Source: Actinoallomurus soli (GTDB lineage Bacteria > Actinomycetota > Actinomycetes > Streptosporangiales > Streptosporangiaceae). From it: DNA of 64,000 bases. Numbering within the stretch: the stretch's first letter is position 1; each line of letters opens with the position of its first letter. A model generated the notes under the pieces. The model was given only the letters and a program-made list of their open reading frames with translations. It was not told where the DNA came from and ran no database searches. This document shows, piece after piece, positions 56,116 through 64,000 of the stretch. A program made the translations under genes and the position numbers. The stretch lies in the NCBI RefSeq assembly GCF_024055715.1, contig NZ_JAMXMV010000009.1, positions 248,001 to 312,000 on the forward strand. The letters are read 5' to 3'.

Positions 56116-57385
56116 GCAGGGCTTCCAATCGCTCGAAGATGACGTCATGGTGCGTGAGGAAACGCTCCGGCCGCAGCGGGCCGACGTCGATTCCCTCGGC
56201 CCGGAGAAGAGTACCGAGATCCCCGTCGCCGGATATCGCGCCGTTCGCGGCGGCCTGGATCGCCCGGTAGGCCCGTTCGCGCTCCGTACCGCCCTCCAGG
56301 AGGTCGGCCAGCACCGCCGAGCTGTACGCCAGGCCGTTGGTCTGGTCGATCGCGGCGCGCATCCGTTCCGGGAAGACCTCGAGCCCCGCCACCAGGTCCG
56401 CGGCCGCGGTCGTCTGGTAGTGCGCGACGATCAGCGCGTCCGCCATGGCGACCCGCTCGACGGACGAGTGGGACAGGTCCCGCTCGTGCCAGAGCGCCAC
56501 GTTCTCCAGCATCGTTCCCGCGTACCCGCGCAGCAGCCGGGCCAGCCCGCAGAGGCGCTCGCTGGTCGTCGGGTTGCGCTTGTGCGGCATGGCGCTCGAC
56601 CCCTGGTAGGCGGCCGTCCGGCTCTCCTCCACCTCGCGCACCTCACTGCGCGACAACAGCCGCACCTCGGTGGCGATCTGCTCGATGCAGGCGCCGAGCG
56701 TCGCCACCGCCTGCAGGAGCTGGGCGTGCCGGTCGCGGGCCACGACCTGGCTCGGCGCGGGCTCGACACCGAGGCCGAGTTCGGCGCACACGTACTTCTC
56801 GACGAAGGGGTCGATCAGCGCGTACGTCCCGACGGAGCCGGAGATCGTGCCCACCGCGACCTCCGCGCGGGCGGTCTCCAGCCGGCGTACGGAGCGGTCG
56901 ATCGCGAAGGCGAACCCGGCGAGCTTGTGGCCGAACGTCGTGGGCTCCGCGTGCATCCCGTGCGTACGCCCGATGCAGACCGTGTCCCAGTGCTTCACGG
57001 CCTTGTCCACCAGCACGCCGCGAAGCCGGGCCGCCGCCTGGAGCAGGAGGTCGCAGGCACGGGCGAGGGTGTGCCCCAGGGCCGTGTCGACCAGGTCATA
57101 GCTCGTCATGCCGAGGTGCACCCACCGCGCGGAGTCGTCGGGGATGCCCTCGCAGAAGGCGGCCAGGAAGGAGAGGATCTCGTGGTCGCGCTCGCGCTCG
57201 TGCTCGGCCACCCGTGCCGCGGACGGCGCCGGGGCGCGCCGGATGTCGGCCAGCGCGCTCTCGGGGACCCGGCCGAGCAGCGCCTGCGCCTGAGACGCCA
57301 GAACCTCCACCTTGGCCCAGGTGGCATAGCGGGCCTGATCAGACCAGAGCTCCACCATTTCGGGCAGTGAATAACGGGAAATCAT
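56099..57385 (-). CDS. Adenylosuccinate-lyase-like enzyme of the hydrazine cassette (FzmR/KinM-like)
   Basis: 428 residues from ATG 57385 (AAGGGA upstream). Fumarase/aspartase superfamily: HLGMTSYDLVDTALG, GRTHGMHAEPTTFGHK and the signature GSSAMPHKRNP. True purine PurB is also possible by sequence alone, but this gene is co-transcribed with the GNAT and divergent from the amidase and ligase, matching the cassette in which it eliminates fumarate from N-acetylhydrazinosuccinate to give acetylhydrazine. It has its own promoter (57404-57431). Confidence 0.88.
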   Translation of the reverse strand: MISRYSLPEMVELWSDQARYATWAKVEVLASQAQALLGRVPESALADIRRAPAPSAARVAEHERERDHEILSFLAAFCEGIPDDSARWVHLGMTSYDLVDTALGHTLARACDLLLQAAARLRGVLVDKAVKHWDTVCIGRTHGMHAEPTTFGHKLAGFAFAIDRSVRRLETARAEVAVGTISGSVGTYALIDPFVEKYVCAELGLGVEPAPSQVVARDRHAQLLQAVATLGACIEQIATEVRLLSRSEVREVEESRTAAYQGSSAMPHKRNPTTSERLCGLARLLRGYAGTMLENVALWHERDLSHSSVERVAMADALIVAHYQTTAAADLVAGLEVFPERMRAAIDQTNGLAYSSAVLADLLEGGTERERAYRAIQAAANGAISGDGDLGTLLRAEGIDVGPLRPERFLTHHDVIFERLEALRDLGH

Positions 57386-57403
57386 GATCGCAGTCCCTTC
57401 AAA

Positions 57404-57431
57404 ATCATAACTGCCGAGCGCAGGATACAAA
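57404..57431 (-). promoter_or_regulatory. Promoter of the lyase-GNAT operon
   Basis: On the minus strand TTTGTA (57431-57426), 16 bp, TATGAT (57409-57404); the -10 is near-consensus and ends 18 bp before ATG 57385. Confidence 0.55.
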
Positions 57432-57599
57432 TGCGGGCGGCGAGGTGTATAGCAGGCCTCCGCCGGAACGCCCCCGACTTCTCCGTGCGTGCTGTCGTTC
57501 GACTGCCGATTCTCCCCAGTTGAACGCCCTGAGCCCGACGACTTCCGGATTTACTTATCCGAGCTTGCCGCACCCGGCGCGTTTCTCCGCGTTCGCGAC

Positions 57600-57629
57600 T
57601 TGCACCGCATTCCACCGGCGTCATGTAGT
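57600..57629 (+). promoter_or_regulatory. Promoter of the amidase operon, probably leaderless
   Basis: TTGCAC (57600-57605), 18 bp, TGTAGT (57624-57629). The expected transcript start falls at or next to GTG 57636. The stretch 57489-57635 has AT-rich third positions unlike the downstream coding sequence. Confidence 0.45.
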
Positions 57630-57635
57630 TGGGCT

Positions 57636-59051
57636 GTGTCAGTCTTCACCGCCACGGTAAATAAGCAGCCGATCTGCCGCAGCATTCACGAGACGCGGCA
57701 GGCGTTCCTCCAAGGTCGTTCCACGGTCGCCGAGCACGTGCGATCCGTGCTCACCGCCATCCGCGAGACCGACGCGGGGCTCGGCGCCTATGTCGCGGTC
57801 GCGGACGATCGCGCGCTGCGGGAGGCGGAGGCGGCCGACCGGCTCATCGCCGGCCTCGGCGCGGCCGCCTTCCGCGACCGGCCGCTCCTCGGGGTCACGC
57901 TCTCGGTGAAGGACCTCATCCAGACGCGGGACCTCCCCACCAGGAGAGGGTCGCTTCTGCCGCACCGCCGCGCCGCCGCGGACGCGCCCGCCGTGGCGCG
58001 CCTCCGGGCGGCGGGTGCGATCGTCGTGGGGAAGACGGCGACGTCGGAGCACGGGTGGAGCGCGAGCACCGTCAGCAGGGTCGCCGGCCCGACCCGTAAT
58101 CCCTGGGCGCGCGACCGGTCCGCCGGAGGCTCGAGCGGCGGCTCCGCCGCCGCCGTGGCGGCGGGACTGTGCACGGCGTCGCTCGGCACCGACGGAGCGG
58201 GATCCATCCGCATCCCCGCGGCGTTCTGCGGCGTGGTCGGGTTCAAGCCGTCCTTCGGCCGGATCCCGTACGTGCCGCCCTGCGCCGAGCGGCTCTCGCA
58301 CGTCGGGCCGCTCGCGCGGAGCGTGGCCGACGTCGCCGAACTCACGTCCGTGCTGACCGGGCCGGACCCCCGCGACCCGGACTCGCTGACCGGGCCGCCC
58401 GCAGCCGGGACGCGGCCCGCCCCGCTGCGGATCGGCTGGATCGAGTTCCCGCGGACGTCCGACGAGGTGCGCGGGGTGACCGAGGACGTCCTGCCGGCGC
58501 TGACCGGGCTGGGGCACCGCGTCGACCGCGTCGACGTCCCCTTCCCCGACCCGTACGCCGCCCTGGTGGACGTCCTCGCGGCGACCGAGGCGAGCGGCAC
58601 GGCGCCCGAGGACGAAGAGTGGTGCGACGAGGGCAGGCTCGCGGTCGTACGGTACGGGCGCTCCCTGAGCGGCGCCGCGGTCATGCGCGCCGAGGAGACG
58701 CGGCTCGCGCTGCGGGCCACGCTGGCCGCGGTGATGGAGGACTACGACCTCCTGGCGATGGCGACCGTTCCGGCCGAGCCGTTCGCCGCCGGCGCGATCG
58801 CCCCGCCCTGGGCCGCCGACCCGGAGGACCTGCTCTGGCTCGCGTGGTCGCCCGCCACCTATCCGTTCAACATCACCGGCCAGCCGGCCCTGTCCCTTCC
58901 CGCCGGTTTCACCTCCGACGGGCTCCCGGCCGGGCTGCAGCTCGTCGGCCGGGTCGGCGATGACGACCTGGTCCTCTCGGCCGCCGGACGCATCGAGGCG
59001 GAACTGGCTCTCACGATGGTGCCTCCCGCCGGGCACCCGAAAGGGGAATGA
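57636..59051 (+). CDS. Amidase-signature hydrolase of the hydrazine cassette (FzmO/KinK-like)
   Basis: 471 residues from GTG 57636; an ATG at 57489 would add 49 residues of non-coding character. The Ser-cisSer-Lys triad is intact: Lys92 in LSVKDLIQT, Ser166/167 in RSAGGSSGGSAAA, Ser190 in DGAGSIRIPAAFCG. In the known cassette the homologue removes the acetyl group from a glutamyl-acetylhydrazide. The stop overlaps the ligase start (ATGA), supporting a joint function. Confidence 0.9.
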   Translation: MSVFTATVNKQPICRSIHETRQAFLQGRSTVAEHVRSVLTAIRETDAGLGAYVAVADDRALREAEAADRLIAGLGAAAFRDRPLLGVTLSVKDLIQTRDLPTRRGSLLPHRRAAADAPAVARLRAAGAIVVGKTATSEHGWSASTVSRVAGPTRNPWARDRSAGGSSGGSAAAVAAGLCTASLGTDGAGSIRIPAAFCGVVGFKPSFGRIPYVPPCAERLSHVGPLARSVADVAELTSVLTGPDPRDPDSLTGPPAAGTRPAPLRIGWIEFPRTSDEVRGVTEDVLPALTGLGHRVDRVDVPFPDPYAALVDVLAATEASGTAPEDEEWCDEGRLAVVRYGRSLSGAAVMRAEETRLALRATLAAVMEDYDLLAMATVPAEPFAAGAIAPPWAADPEDLLWLAWSPATYPFNITGQPALSLPAGFTSDGLPAGLQLVGRVGDDDLVLSAAGRIEAELALTMVPPAGHPKGE

Positions 59052-60550
59052 ACATGATCTCCAGGCCATGGTCCCGGTACGGCGACGAGAGCGGCGTCGG
59101 GCGCCCCTCGTTCGTGGCCGAGTTCGGGCTCTGGGACGACCGGCAGACCGCCGCGGCCGAGCAGGTCGAGGTGGAGCTGGACGAGGTCGATCTCGTACGG
59201 GTCGTGTTCTGCGACCCGCACGGACTGGCCCGCTCCAAGACGGTGCCCGCGAACGTCTTCCGCACGGTGCTGCGCAACGGCATGGACTTCAGCGCCGGGC
59301 CGTTCCTCTTCGACACCGGCCACGCCGTCGCCGTCGACTTCCTCGCCGACTCCGGCGTGGGGGTCGGCGAGCTGCTCGGCGCGGGCGACTTCGTGCTCGT
59401 CCCGGATCCGCGCACCTTCCAGGTGCTCCCCGGGACCGAGCCGAGGACCGCGTGGGTGCTCGGGAACGAGTACCTGCGCGACGGCTCGCCGCACCCGCTC
59501 GCCTCCCGTGACGTCCTGCGGCGTGTCTGCGCCGAGTACGCCAGGCGCGACCTGGCCCCGGTCATCGGCCTCGAGGTCGAGTGGTACCTCACGCGCCTGA
59601 TGGGCGGGCCGCCCGGCAACGCGGGGAACGGTTTCGGCCTGCAGGGACCCGCCCCGGCGGTCGAGGCGATGAATCCCGGCTACCAGTTCAACCTCGACGC
59701 CTACTACGACTCGGTGGCCGAGGTCGCCGACCCGCTGGCCGGGATGCTCATGGCGCTCGGCCTGCCGTTGCGCACGCTCGAGCACGAGTCCGGTCCCGGG
59801 CAGCTCGAGACGACCTTCGGCCCGATGCTGGCCCTGGACGCGGCGGACGCGATGCTGCTGTTCCGTACCCAGGTCAAGCGGTTCTGCAGGCGCCGCGGCT
59901 TCCACGCGTCCTTCATGACACTGCCGCGCCTGGACGGTTTCGACCCCAGCGGCTGGCACCTGCACCAGTCCGTCACGAGCACGAAGACGAACGCCAACGT
60001 GTTCGCGCCGGACGGCGGCGCGCAGGACACCATCTCCTCCGAGGGAGAGGCCTATGTCGAGGGCCTGCTGTCCCGCGCGCGGGAGTTCTGCCTGCTGTCC
60101 GTTCCGACCGTGAACGGCTACCGGCGGATGGATCCGCGGTTCACGCTGTCCCCCACGTCGGTCGACTGGCGCTTCGAGGACCGCAGCGCCATGGTCCGGG
60201 TGCTCAGCGGTGACAGCTCCACGCACGTCGAGAACCGGATCGGCGAACCGTGCGCGAACCCCTACCTGGCCATCGCCTCCCAGCTCTACGCGGGCCTGGA
60301 GGGACTGACCGCCGGCACGCCGGCGAACCGCGCCGCGTATCCGGCGCTGCCGAACTCGCTGCCCGAGGCGCTGGACGCCTTCCGGGAGAGCGGCCGCGCC
60401 GAGGAACTGCTCGGAACACCACTGAAGACCTGCCTGACGAAGCTGAAGGAGAGCGAGGCGTCGCGGTTCGGCGAATGGTGCGCAGCCCAGCAGCCGCCCG
60501 CGGACGAGGTGACCGAGTGGGAGCACCGCGAGTACTTCGGTGTCTTCTGA
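59048..60550 (+). CDS. Glutamine-synthetase-like ligase of the hydrazine cassette (FzmN/KinL-like)
   Basis: 500 residues (ATG 59048; ATG 59054 also possible). GS catalytic barrel motifs: VIGLEVEWYL (metal Glu), EHESGPGQLETTFG, GWHLHQSV (metal His) and VENRIGEPCANPYLA. It differs from housekeeping GlnA and belongs with the gamma-glutamyl-amine ligase branch. By analogy it joins acetylhydrazine to the gamma-carboxyl of glutamate. Amidase-ligase overlap by 4 bp indicates translational coupling. Confidence 0.92.
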   Translation: MNMISRPWSRYGDESGVGRPSFVAEFGLWDDRQTAAAEQVEVELDEVDLVRVVFCDPHGLARSKTVPANVFRTVLRNGMDFSAGPFLFDTGHAVAVDFLADSGVGVGELLGAGDFVLVPDPRTFQVLPGTEPRTAWVLGNEYLRDGSPHPLASRDVLRRVCAEYARRDLAPVIGLEVEWYLTRLMGGPPGNAGNGFGLQGPAPAVEAMNPGYQFNLDAYYDSVAEVADPLAGMLMALGLPLRTLEHESGPGQLETTFGPMLALDAADAMLLFRTQVKRFCRRRGFHASFMTLPRLDGFDPSGWHLHQSVTSTKTNANVFAPDGGAQDTISSEGEAYVEGLLSRAREFCLLSVPTVNGYRRMDPRFTLSPTSVDWRFEDRSAMVRVLSGDSSTHVENRIGEPCANPYLAIASQLYAGLEGLTAGTPANRAAYPALPNSLPEALDAFRESGRAEELLGTPLKTCLTKLKESEASRFGEWCAAQQPPADEVTEWEHREYFGVF

Positions 60551-60593
60551 CCGCAGACGAATCCCTGTTACCTGAATTGAAGGAGAGAAAGTC

Positions 60594-61388
60594 ATGTCAC
60601 GGTACGAATGGGGAGAGACGAACCCCGCCATCGAAAGGCTCAAGGAGTCCATCGAGCCCGCCCGTCAGAAGGTGATCGGTCATCCGCTGTATCACCAGTT
60701 GAACACGATGGACGCGGTGGTCACCTTCATGGAGCACCACGTGTTCGCGGTATGGGACTTCATGTCGCTGCTGAAGTCCCTGCAGCGCAGTCTGACCTGT
60801 GTCGAGGTGCCCTGGGTGCCGTCCGGGCCGACCGGCAGCCGCAGGCTCATCAACGACATCGTCCTCGTCGAGGAGAGCGACGAGCTCGGGCAGGGCTTCA
60901 TCAGCCACTTCGAGCTGTACGTGGAGGGCATGCGGCAGGCGGGCGCCGACACGACCCGCGTCGACGCCTTCCTCGGCCTGCTGCGCGCCGGCCGGCCGGT
61001 CCTCTCGGCGATCACGGAGGCGGACGCGCCGAAGCCGGCCGCCGAGTTCGTGGCCAGGACGTGGGACTTCATCGAGAACGCTCCGGTGCACTGTCAGGCC
61101 GCGGCGTTCGCGTTCGGGCGCGAGGACCTCATCCCGGACATGTTCGACCAGGTCGCCGCGCTGAACGCGGAGTTCGGCGCGCTGTCGACGTTCGTCGACT
61201 ACCTCAGGCGGCACATCCAGGTGGACAGCGAAGAGCACACGCCGATGGCGATGCAGATGCTCGCCGACCTGTGCGGCGACGACGACGGCGCATGGGCGCA
61301 GTGCGAGGAGACCGTCAACCTCGCGCTCGCGGCCAGGACGAGCCTGTGGGACGGCATTCTCGGCAGGATCCTCGAGCGCTCCCGCTGA
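60594..61388 (+). CDS. DUF3050 protein, probable heme-oxygenase-fold di-iron protein
   Basis: 264 residues behind AAGGAGAG. The family pattern is clear: [54 protein letters not shown] and [19 protein letters not shown]. All-helical with conserved His and Glu/Asp ([21 protein letters not shown]) that could bind two irons as in heme-oxygenase-like diiron oxygenases, several of which oxidise nitrogen. It lies between the ligase and the ferredoxin, so an N-oxygenation role in making the N-N precursor is an attractive but untested idea. A hairpin follows at 61408-61439. Confidence 0.85.
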   Translation: MSRYEWGETNPAIERLKESIEPARQKVIGHPLYHQLNTMDAVVTFMEHHVFAVWDFMSLLKSLQRSLTCVEVPWVPSGPTGSRRLINDIVLVEESDELGQGFISHFELYVEGMRQAGADTTRVDAFLGLLRAGRPVLSAITEADAPKPAAEFVARTWDFIENAPVHCQAAAFAFGREDLIPDMFDQVAALNAEFGALSTFVDYLRRHIQVDSEEHTPMAMQMLADLCGDDDGAWAQCEETVNLALAARTSLWDGILGRILERSR

Positions 61389-61407
61389 TCGGACCCGATC
61401 TCCCATC

Positions 61408-61439
61408 CCCCGGGCCCGCACCCCCACGGGCCCGGGGGC
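61408..61439 (+). terminator. Hairpin inside the hydrazine operon
   Basis: CCCCCGGGCCCG and CGGGCCCGGGGG form a perfect 12-bp stem with an 8-base loop, 19 bp after the DUF3050 stop and 29 bp before the ferredoxin ATG. Likely partial terminator or processing site that lowers expression of the ferredoxin and last gene. Confidence 0.7.
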
Positions 61440-61468
61440 GTCGCCAGAAACCAAGGTGAGGACACGAC

Positions 61469-61807
61469 ATGCCGTGGGCGAAGGAAACCCCTCCCGCAGC
61501 GAACACCGGGCGCGCGGAGCGGATCGCGCACCGATCCCGGAACGAGAACTGGAAGAAGCCGCCGCGTCGCATCGAGGCGTCGGAATGCATCACGTGCGAC
61601 ACGTGCCTGCGTAACTGCCCTCCTGAATTCGGGGCGATATTCGATCGCGGACTGGACGTCGTCATCATTCCTGAACTGTGCTCCGGCTGCCCGGTGTGCG
61701 TGATGGTCTGTCCCGTCGACTGCATTTATGTGGATGAGCAATGGACCCCGACCGAGGCCCAGATGTGGGACCACATCGAGCTGACAGCCGAAGGAGAGTC
61801 GCGATGA
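61469..61807 (+). CDS. Two-cluster [4Fe-4S] ferredoxin
   Basis: 112 residues behind AGGTGAGGA. Two C-x2-C-x2-C-x3-CP motifs, ECITCDTCLRNCP and CSGCPVCVMVCP, predict two [4Fe-4S] clusters, with a ~40-residue basic N-terminal extension. Its stop overlaps the next start (ATGA), so it probably passes electrons to that protein or to the DUF3050 protein. Ferredoxin genes also accompany the known hydrazine cassettes. Confidence 0.93.
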   Translation: MPWAKETPPAANTGRAERIAHRSRNENWKKPPRRIEASECITCDTCLRNCPPEFGAIFDRGLDVVIIPELCSGCPVCVMVCPVDCIYVDEQWTPTEAQMWDHIELTAEGESR

Positions 61808-63741
61808 CCTTGCCGATCGAACGGGATACCGGGCTGTCCCGTAAGGCCGCGCTGGCGAAGGCGCGGCAGAGCCGCCGGCCCAGCCGGCTCGGCCGGCGGG
61901 CCGGGACGGCGGCCGAGCCGGACTACCCGGTGGCCGAGGACGCCGGGTTCCCGGGACTGCTCAAGCGGGTCTGGCGGGAGGCGTCCGCCGCTCCGGACCT
62001 GCCCTCCGCCGTGGACACCCTGCTCACCCTCGCCGGGCACGTACCGGCGGACATCCAGCTGCGGGCGCTGCCCGTCGCGGACGAGTGCGCGCTGAAGGTC
62101 CTGTTCGGCAGGTCGTGGCGAGGGGACGGCATCGAGGCGGCCCGCGACGCGGAGGTGGTGGGCGACGCCGAGGCGGCCCGCGCCATCGGGGCGGCCGACG
62201 ATGCCGAGGCGGCGTTCCTCGGCGAGGTCGGGCTCAACACGAGCGGCCGGGTCGTCCTGCGCGTTCCCTCGAAGGGGCCGCTGTCCGGCGCGGAGGAACT
62301 CGTGGGCGGCGTGCTGCGCGTGCCGTGGTCCGGCCGTGACCTGGCGGACTACCAGGCCGAGCTCGCCCGCGCCACCGCGCGCTTGCGGGACTCGGTCGCC
62401 GACTGCCGCGCGTGGCTGACGGCGGCCGGCCCCGACGGCCGCCGGGACATGCTGGAGACCCTGAAGGAGGCGGCCCGCCGTACGGCGCCCTTCGTGCTGT
62501 ACTCCGGGGACCGGCAGTACACCAACTTCCGCGACCGGAACACGCTGACCGGGAAGACGCTGTGGCCGGGTCACCCCGACTGCGCGCTGAGCAGTCTGGC
62601 GCCGATCCCGCTGGAGCTGTGGTCGGACAGCGACGTGCTGATGGTGACCTGCCTGACGCTGCTGGTGCGTTCGGCCGGCTTCGCCCGGATCGAGGAGGCC
62701 AACGGGACACAGCTCACGATCGACCACGTGGCCCACCTCCTGGAGCGGACGCGCCTGGCGTACAACGGCGTGCCCGGCGGTGGGCAGGTCCCGCCCGCGG
62801 CCTCGCCCCGGGTGGCGGCGCTCGGTGACCTCGCGGAGGCGGTCGCCCGGCGGCGCCGGGAGATCACCTCGAAGGTTCAGCTCTACCGTGAGATCCATGG
62901 TCCGCTGATGCACAAGATCGAGCGCGTCGCCGGCGCTCCCGCCGGCGACGCGCGGCGGCTGGAGGCGGACCTCTGCGCCCGCGTACGCGACCGGTTCCCG
63001 GTCACCGGCGACACGCTCGGGGAGCTGGGCGCCGCCATCGCGGCATCACCCGGGTGGCTGGCCGAGCCGCACGGCGAGTTCGGGACGGGCCTGGAGTCCC
63101 TGGTCCATGAGACCGTCCGCGCGGCGACCGCGACGTTCGACGCCGACTTCGCGATGAGCCGCGGGATGCGGTCGCTGACGGCGCTCGTCACGGCGCTGCG
63201 CGAGCAGGAGTGGGCGGAGATCGCCACCTGGGACCTCCCCCACTTCTTCTGCTGCGTCGTCCCCACGCCCGAGGCCCGGCGGTACTTCGCGGACTCGCCC
63301 GCGCAGCTGGCCGACGTCGCCTGGTCGATGTCCGCGCGGATGCAGTACAACTCGTGGCACTTCCTGGTCGGCAATCTGCCGAAGTCCCCCGAGATAGCCG
63401 CCCGCGACTACTTCGTCCCGCCCACGATCCCGGACATCGCGTACTACTCCGACCAGCATCACCACGGCCACGTGGCCGCCAAGGTGCGCTTCAGCATCCG
63501 CAGCCCGCAGTCGGTGGAGGTGCTGGGCCGGGCGTTCAACGGCTTCGTCGATCTGCGGCTGCTGCGCTGCGAGGGGCTGCCGTTCGACGAACAGGACCTG
63601 CTCGCCGCCCATCGCGCCTCGGGCTTCATCGCCAAGGCCACCGGCCTCGCCGCCGCGCTGGCCGCCGAGGGCGCGGACTTCGACATCACGGCGTTCGACA
63701 CGCAGTGGCACTGGGAGAAGATCGCCCGGTCCCCGCGCTGA
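61804..63741 (+). CDS. Large uncharacterised protein of the hydrazine cassette
   Basis: 645 residues from ATG 61804 (GGAGAGTCG upstream, ATGA overlap with the ferredoxin). Mostly helical with no membrane segment or nucleotide motif. Conserved-looking blocks are VLYSGDRQYTNFRDRNTLTG (~235), HFFCCVVPTPEARRYF (~480), MQYNSWHFLVGNLP (~515) and a His-rich YYSDQHHHGHVAAK (~545), which could bind metal. Coupling to the ferredoxin suggests a redox enzyme. The known cassettes also hold a large protein of unsettled function near this position; whether it is the same family needs a comparison I cannot run. Confidence 0.8.
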   Translation: MTLPIERDTGLSRKAALAKARQSRRPSRLGRRAGTAAEPDYPVAEDAGFPGLLKRVWREASAAPDLPSAVDTLLTLAGHVPADIQLRALPVADECALKVLFGRSWRGDGIEAARDAEVVGDAEAARAIGAADDAEAAFLGEVGLNTSGRVVLRVPSKGPLSGAEELVGGVLRVPWSGRDLADYQAELARATARLRDSVADCRAWLTAAGPDGRRDMLETLKEAARRTAPFVLYSGDRQYTNFRDRNTLTGKTLWPGHPDCALSSLAPIPLELWSDSDVLMVTCLTLLVRSAGFARIEEANGTQLTIDHVAHLLERTRLAYNGVPGGGQVPPAASPRVAALGDLAEAVARRRREITSKVQLYREIHGPLMHKIERVAGAPAGDARRLEADLCARVRDRFPVTGDTLGELGAAIAASPGWLAEPHGEFGTGLESLVHETVRAATATFDADFAMSRGMRSLTALVTALREQEWAEIATWDLPHFFCCVVPTPEARRYFADSPAQLADVAWSMSARMQYNSWHFLVGNLPKSPEIAARDYFVPPTIPDIAYYSDQHHHGHVAAKVRFSIRSPQSVEVLGRAFNGFVDLRLLRCEGLPFDEQDLLAAHRASGFIAKATGLAAALAAEGADFDITAFDTQWHWEKIARSPR

Positions 63742-63827
63742 TCGGAGGTACCGGGACGGACGGACGGCGAGCCCGCCCTCGTCGCACCACCGTTCGCCCG
63801 ACACCTGACGCCCGACGCCCGACGGAA

Positions 63828-63881
63828 TCGACGCCCGGCCGTGGACCGCCCTGTACGGGCGGGCCCACGACCGGGCGTCGA
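63828..63881. terminator. Bidirectional hairpin after the hydrazine operon
   Basis: TCGACGCCCGGCCGTGG pairs with CCACGACCGGGCGTCGA (one mismatch) around an 18-base loop, in the 158-bp gap between convergent genes. Confidence 0.8.
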
Positions 63882-63899
63882 TGGGTGTGGCCGGTCCGG

Positions 63900-64000
63900 T
63901 CAGGCCGTCGCCGGCTGCGGTGCCGACCGGGTGTGGACGACGCGGTAGGTGTTCCAGTCGGTCGCGGTCGTCAGCGCGTTCCGCCGGTCCTGGCTCTTGC
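63900..64000 (-). CDS. C-terminal end of a minus-strand gene cut by the window edge
   Basis: An open minus-strand frame ends with TGA at 63902-63900; the visible end reads KSQDRRNALTTATDWNTYRV then VHTRSAPQPATA. It lies convergent to the hydrazine operon with a terminator between. Too short to assign. Confidence 0.55.
   Translation of the reverse strand, partial: KSQDRRNALTTATDWNTYRVVHTRSAPQPATA

Noticed and set aside
56099-57385. Housekeeping adenylosuccinate lyase (PurB)
   Set aside because: Possible by fold, but the overlap with a GNAT gene and position opposite amidase/ligase genes fit a pathway enzyme better.

Overview
This is a very GC-rich window with strong Shine-Dalgarno sites, many GTG starts, ATGA/GTGA start-stop overlaps, SARP and AraC regulators and a type II polyketide synthase. 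That points to a filamentous actinomycete; a Streptosporangiales/Thermomonosporaceae-like genome is a guess from general gene style. No rRNA, tRNA, CRISPR array or insertion sequence was seen.

Layout. (1) 2-14374, plus strand: an operon-like run of seven genes. They are a large JAMM-motif protein cut by the left edge, a beta-helix/AAA+ ATPase, a membrane-anchored propeller/FN3 protein, a MoxR ATPase, a DUF58 protein, a transglutaminase-like membrane protein that has lost its catalytic residues, and a membrane pseudokinase. It resembles accessory parts of an actinobacterial envelope or type VII-like secretion locus. (2) 14500-23467: a short FakA/DhaL-type protein, an enoyl-CoA hydratase, a P450-ferredoxin-P450 operon, a secreted beta-helix glycanase, a cold-shock protein and a ROK regulator, followed by a large secreted GH3 glycosidase (23703-27311).

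(3) 27399-42136: an accessory block with a solute-binding protein, permease and ATP-grasp ligase on the minus strand, an MFS exporter, and a plus-strand operon. The operon begins with an 18-codon ORF behind a near-perfect ribosome binding site and a long hairpin. It continues with a HEAT/FGE-like protein, a UlaG-like metallo-hydrolase, an esterase, an AsnB-type amidotransferase, an unknown protein, an aldehyde dehydrogenase, a threonine-aldolase-like enzyme and a PhyH dioxygenase. It looks like a pathway for a small modified peptide or amino acid that I cannot match to a described system.

(4) 42173-64000: a biosynthetic locus joining a minimal type II PKS (cyclase, KS-alpha, chain-length factor, ACP), an ABC exporter, an acyl-CoA carboxylase, a sulfotransferase and SARP/AraC regulators to a cassette of GNAT acetyltransferase, adenylosuccinate-lyase-like enzyme, amidase, glutamine-synthetase-like ligase, DUF3050 protein, ferredoxin and a large unknown protein. 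The GNAT/lyase/amidase/ligase quartet is the set known from fosfazinomycin and kinamycin, where it handles acetylhydrazine and loads hydrazine on glutamate. The locus therefore probably makes an aromatic polyketide with an N-N bond (hydrazine, diazo or similar). It runs past the right edge; no ketoreductase, aromatase, aspartate N-hydroxylase or nitrosuccinate lyase is present here.
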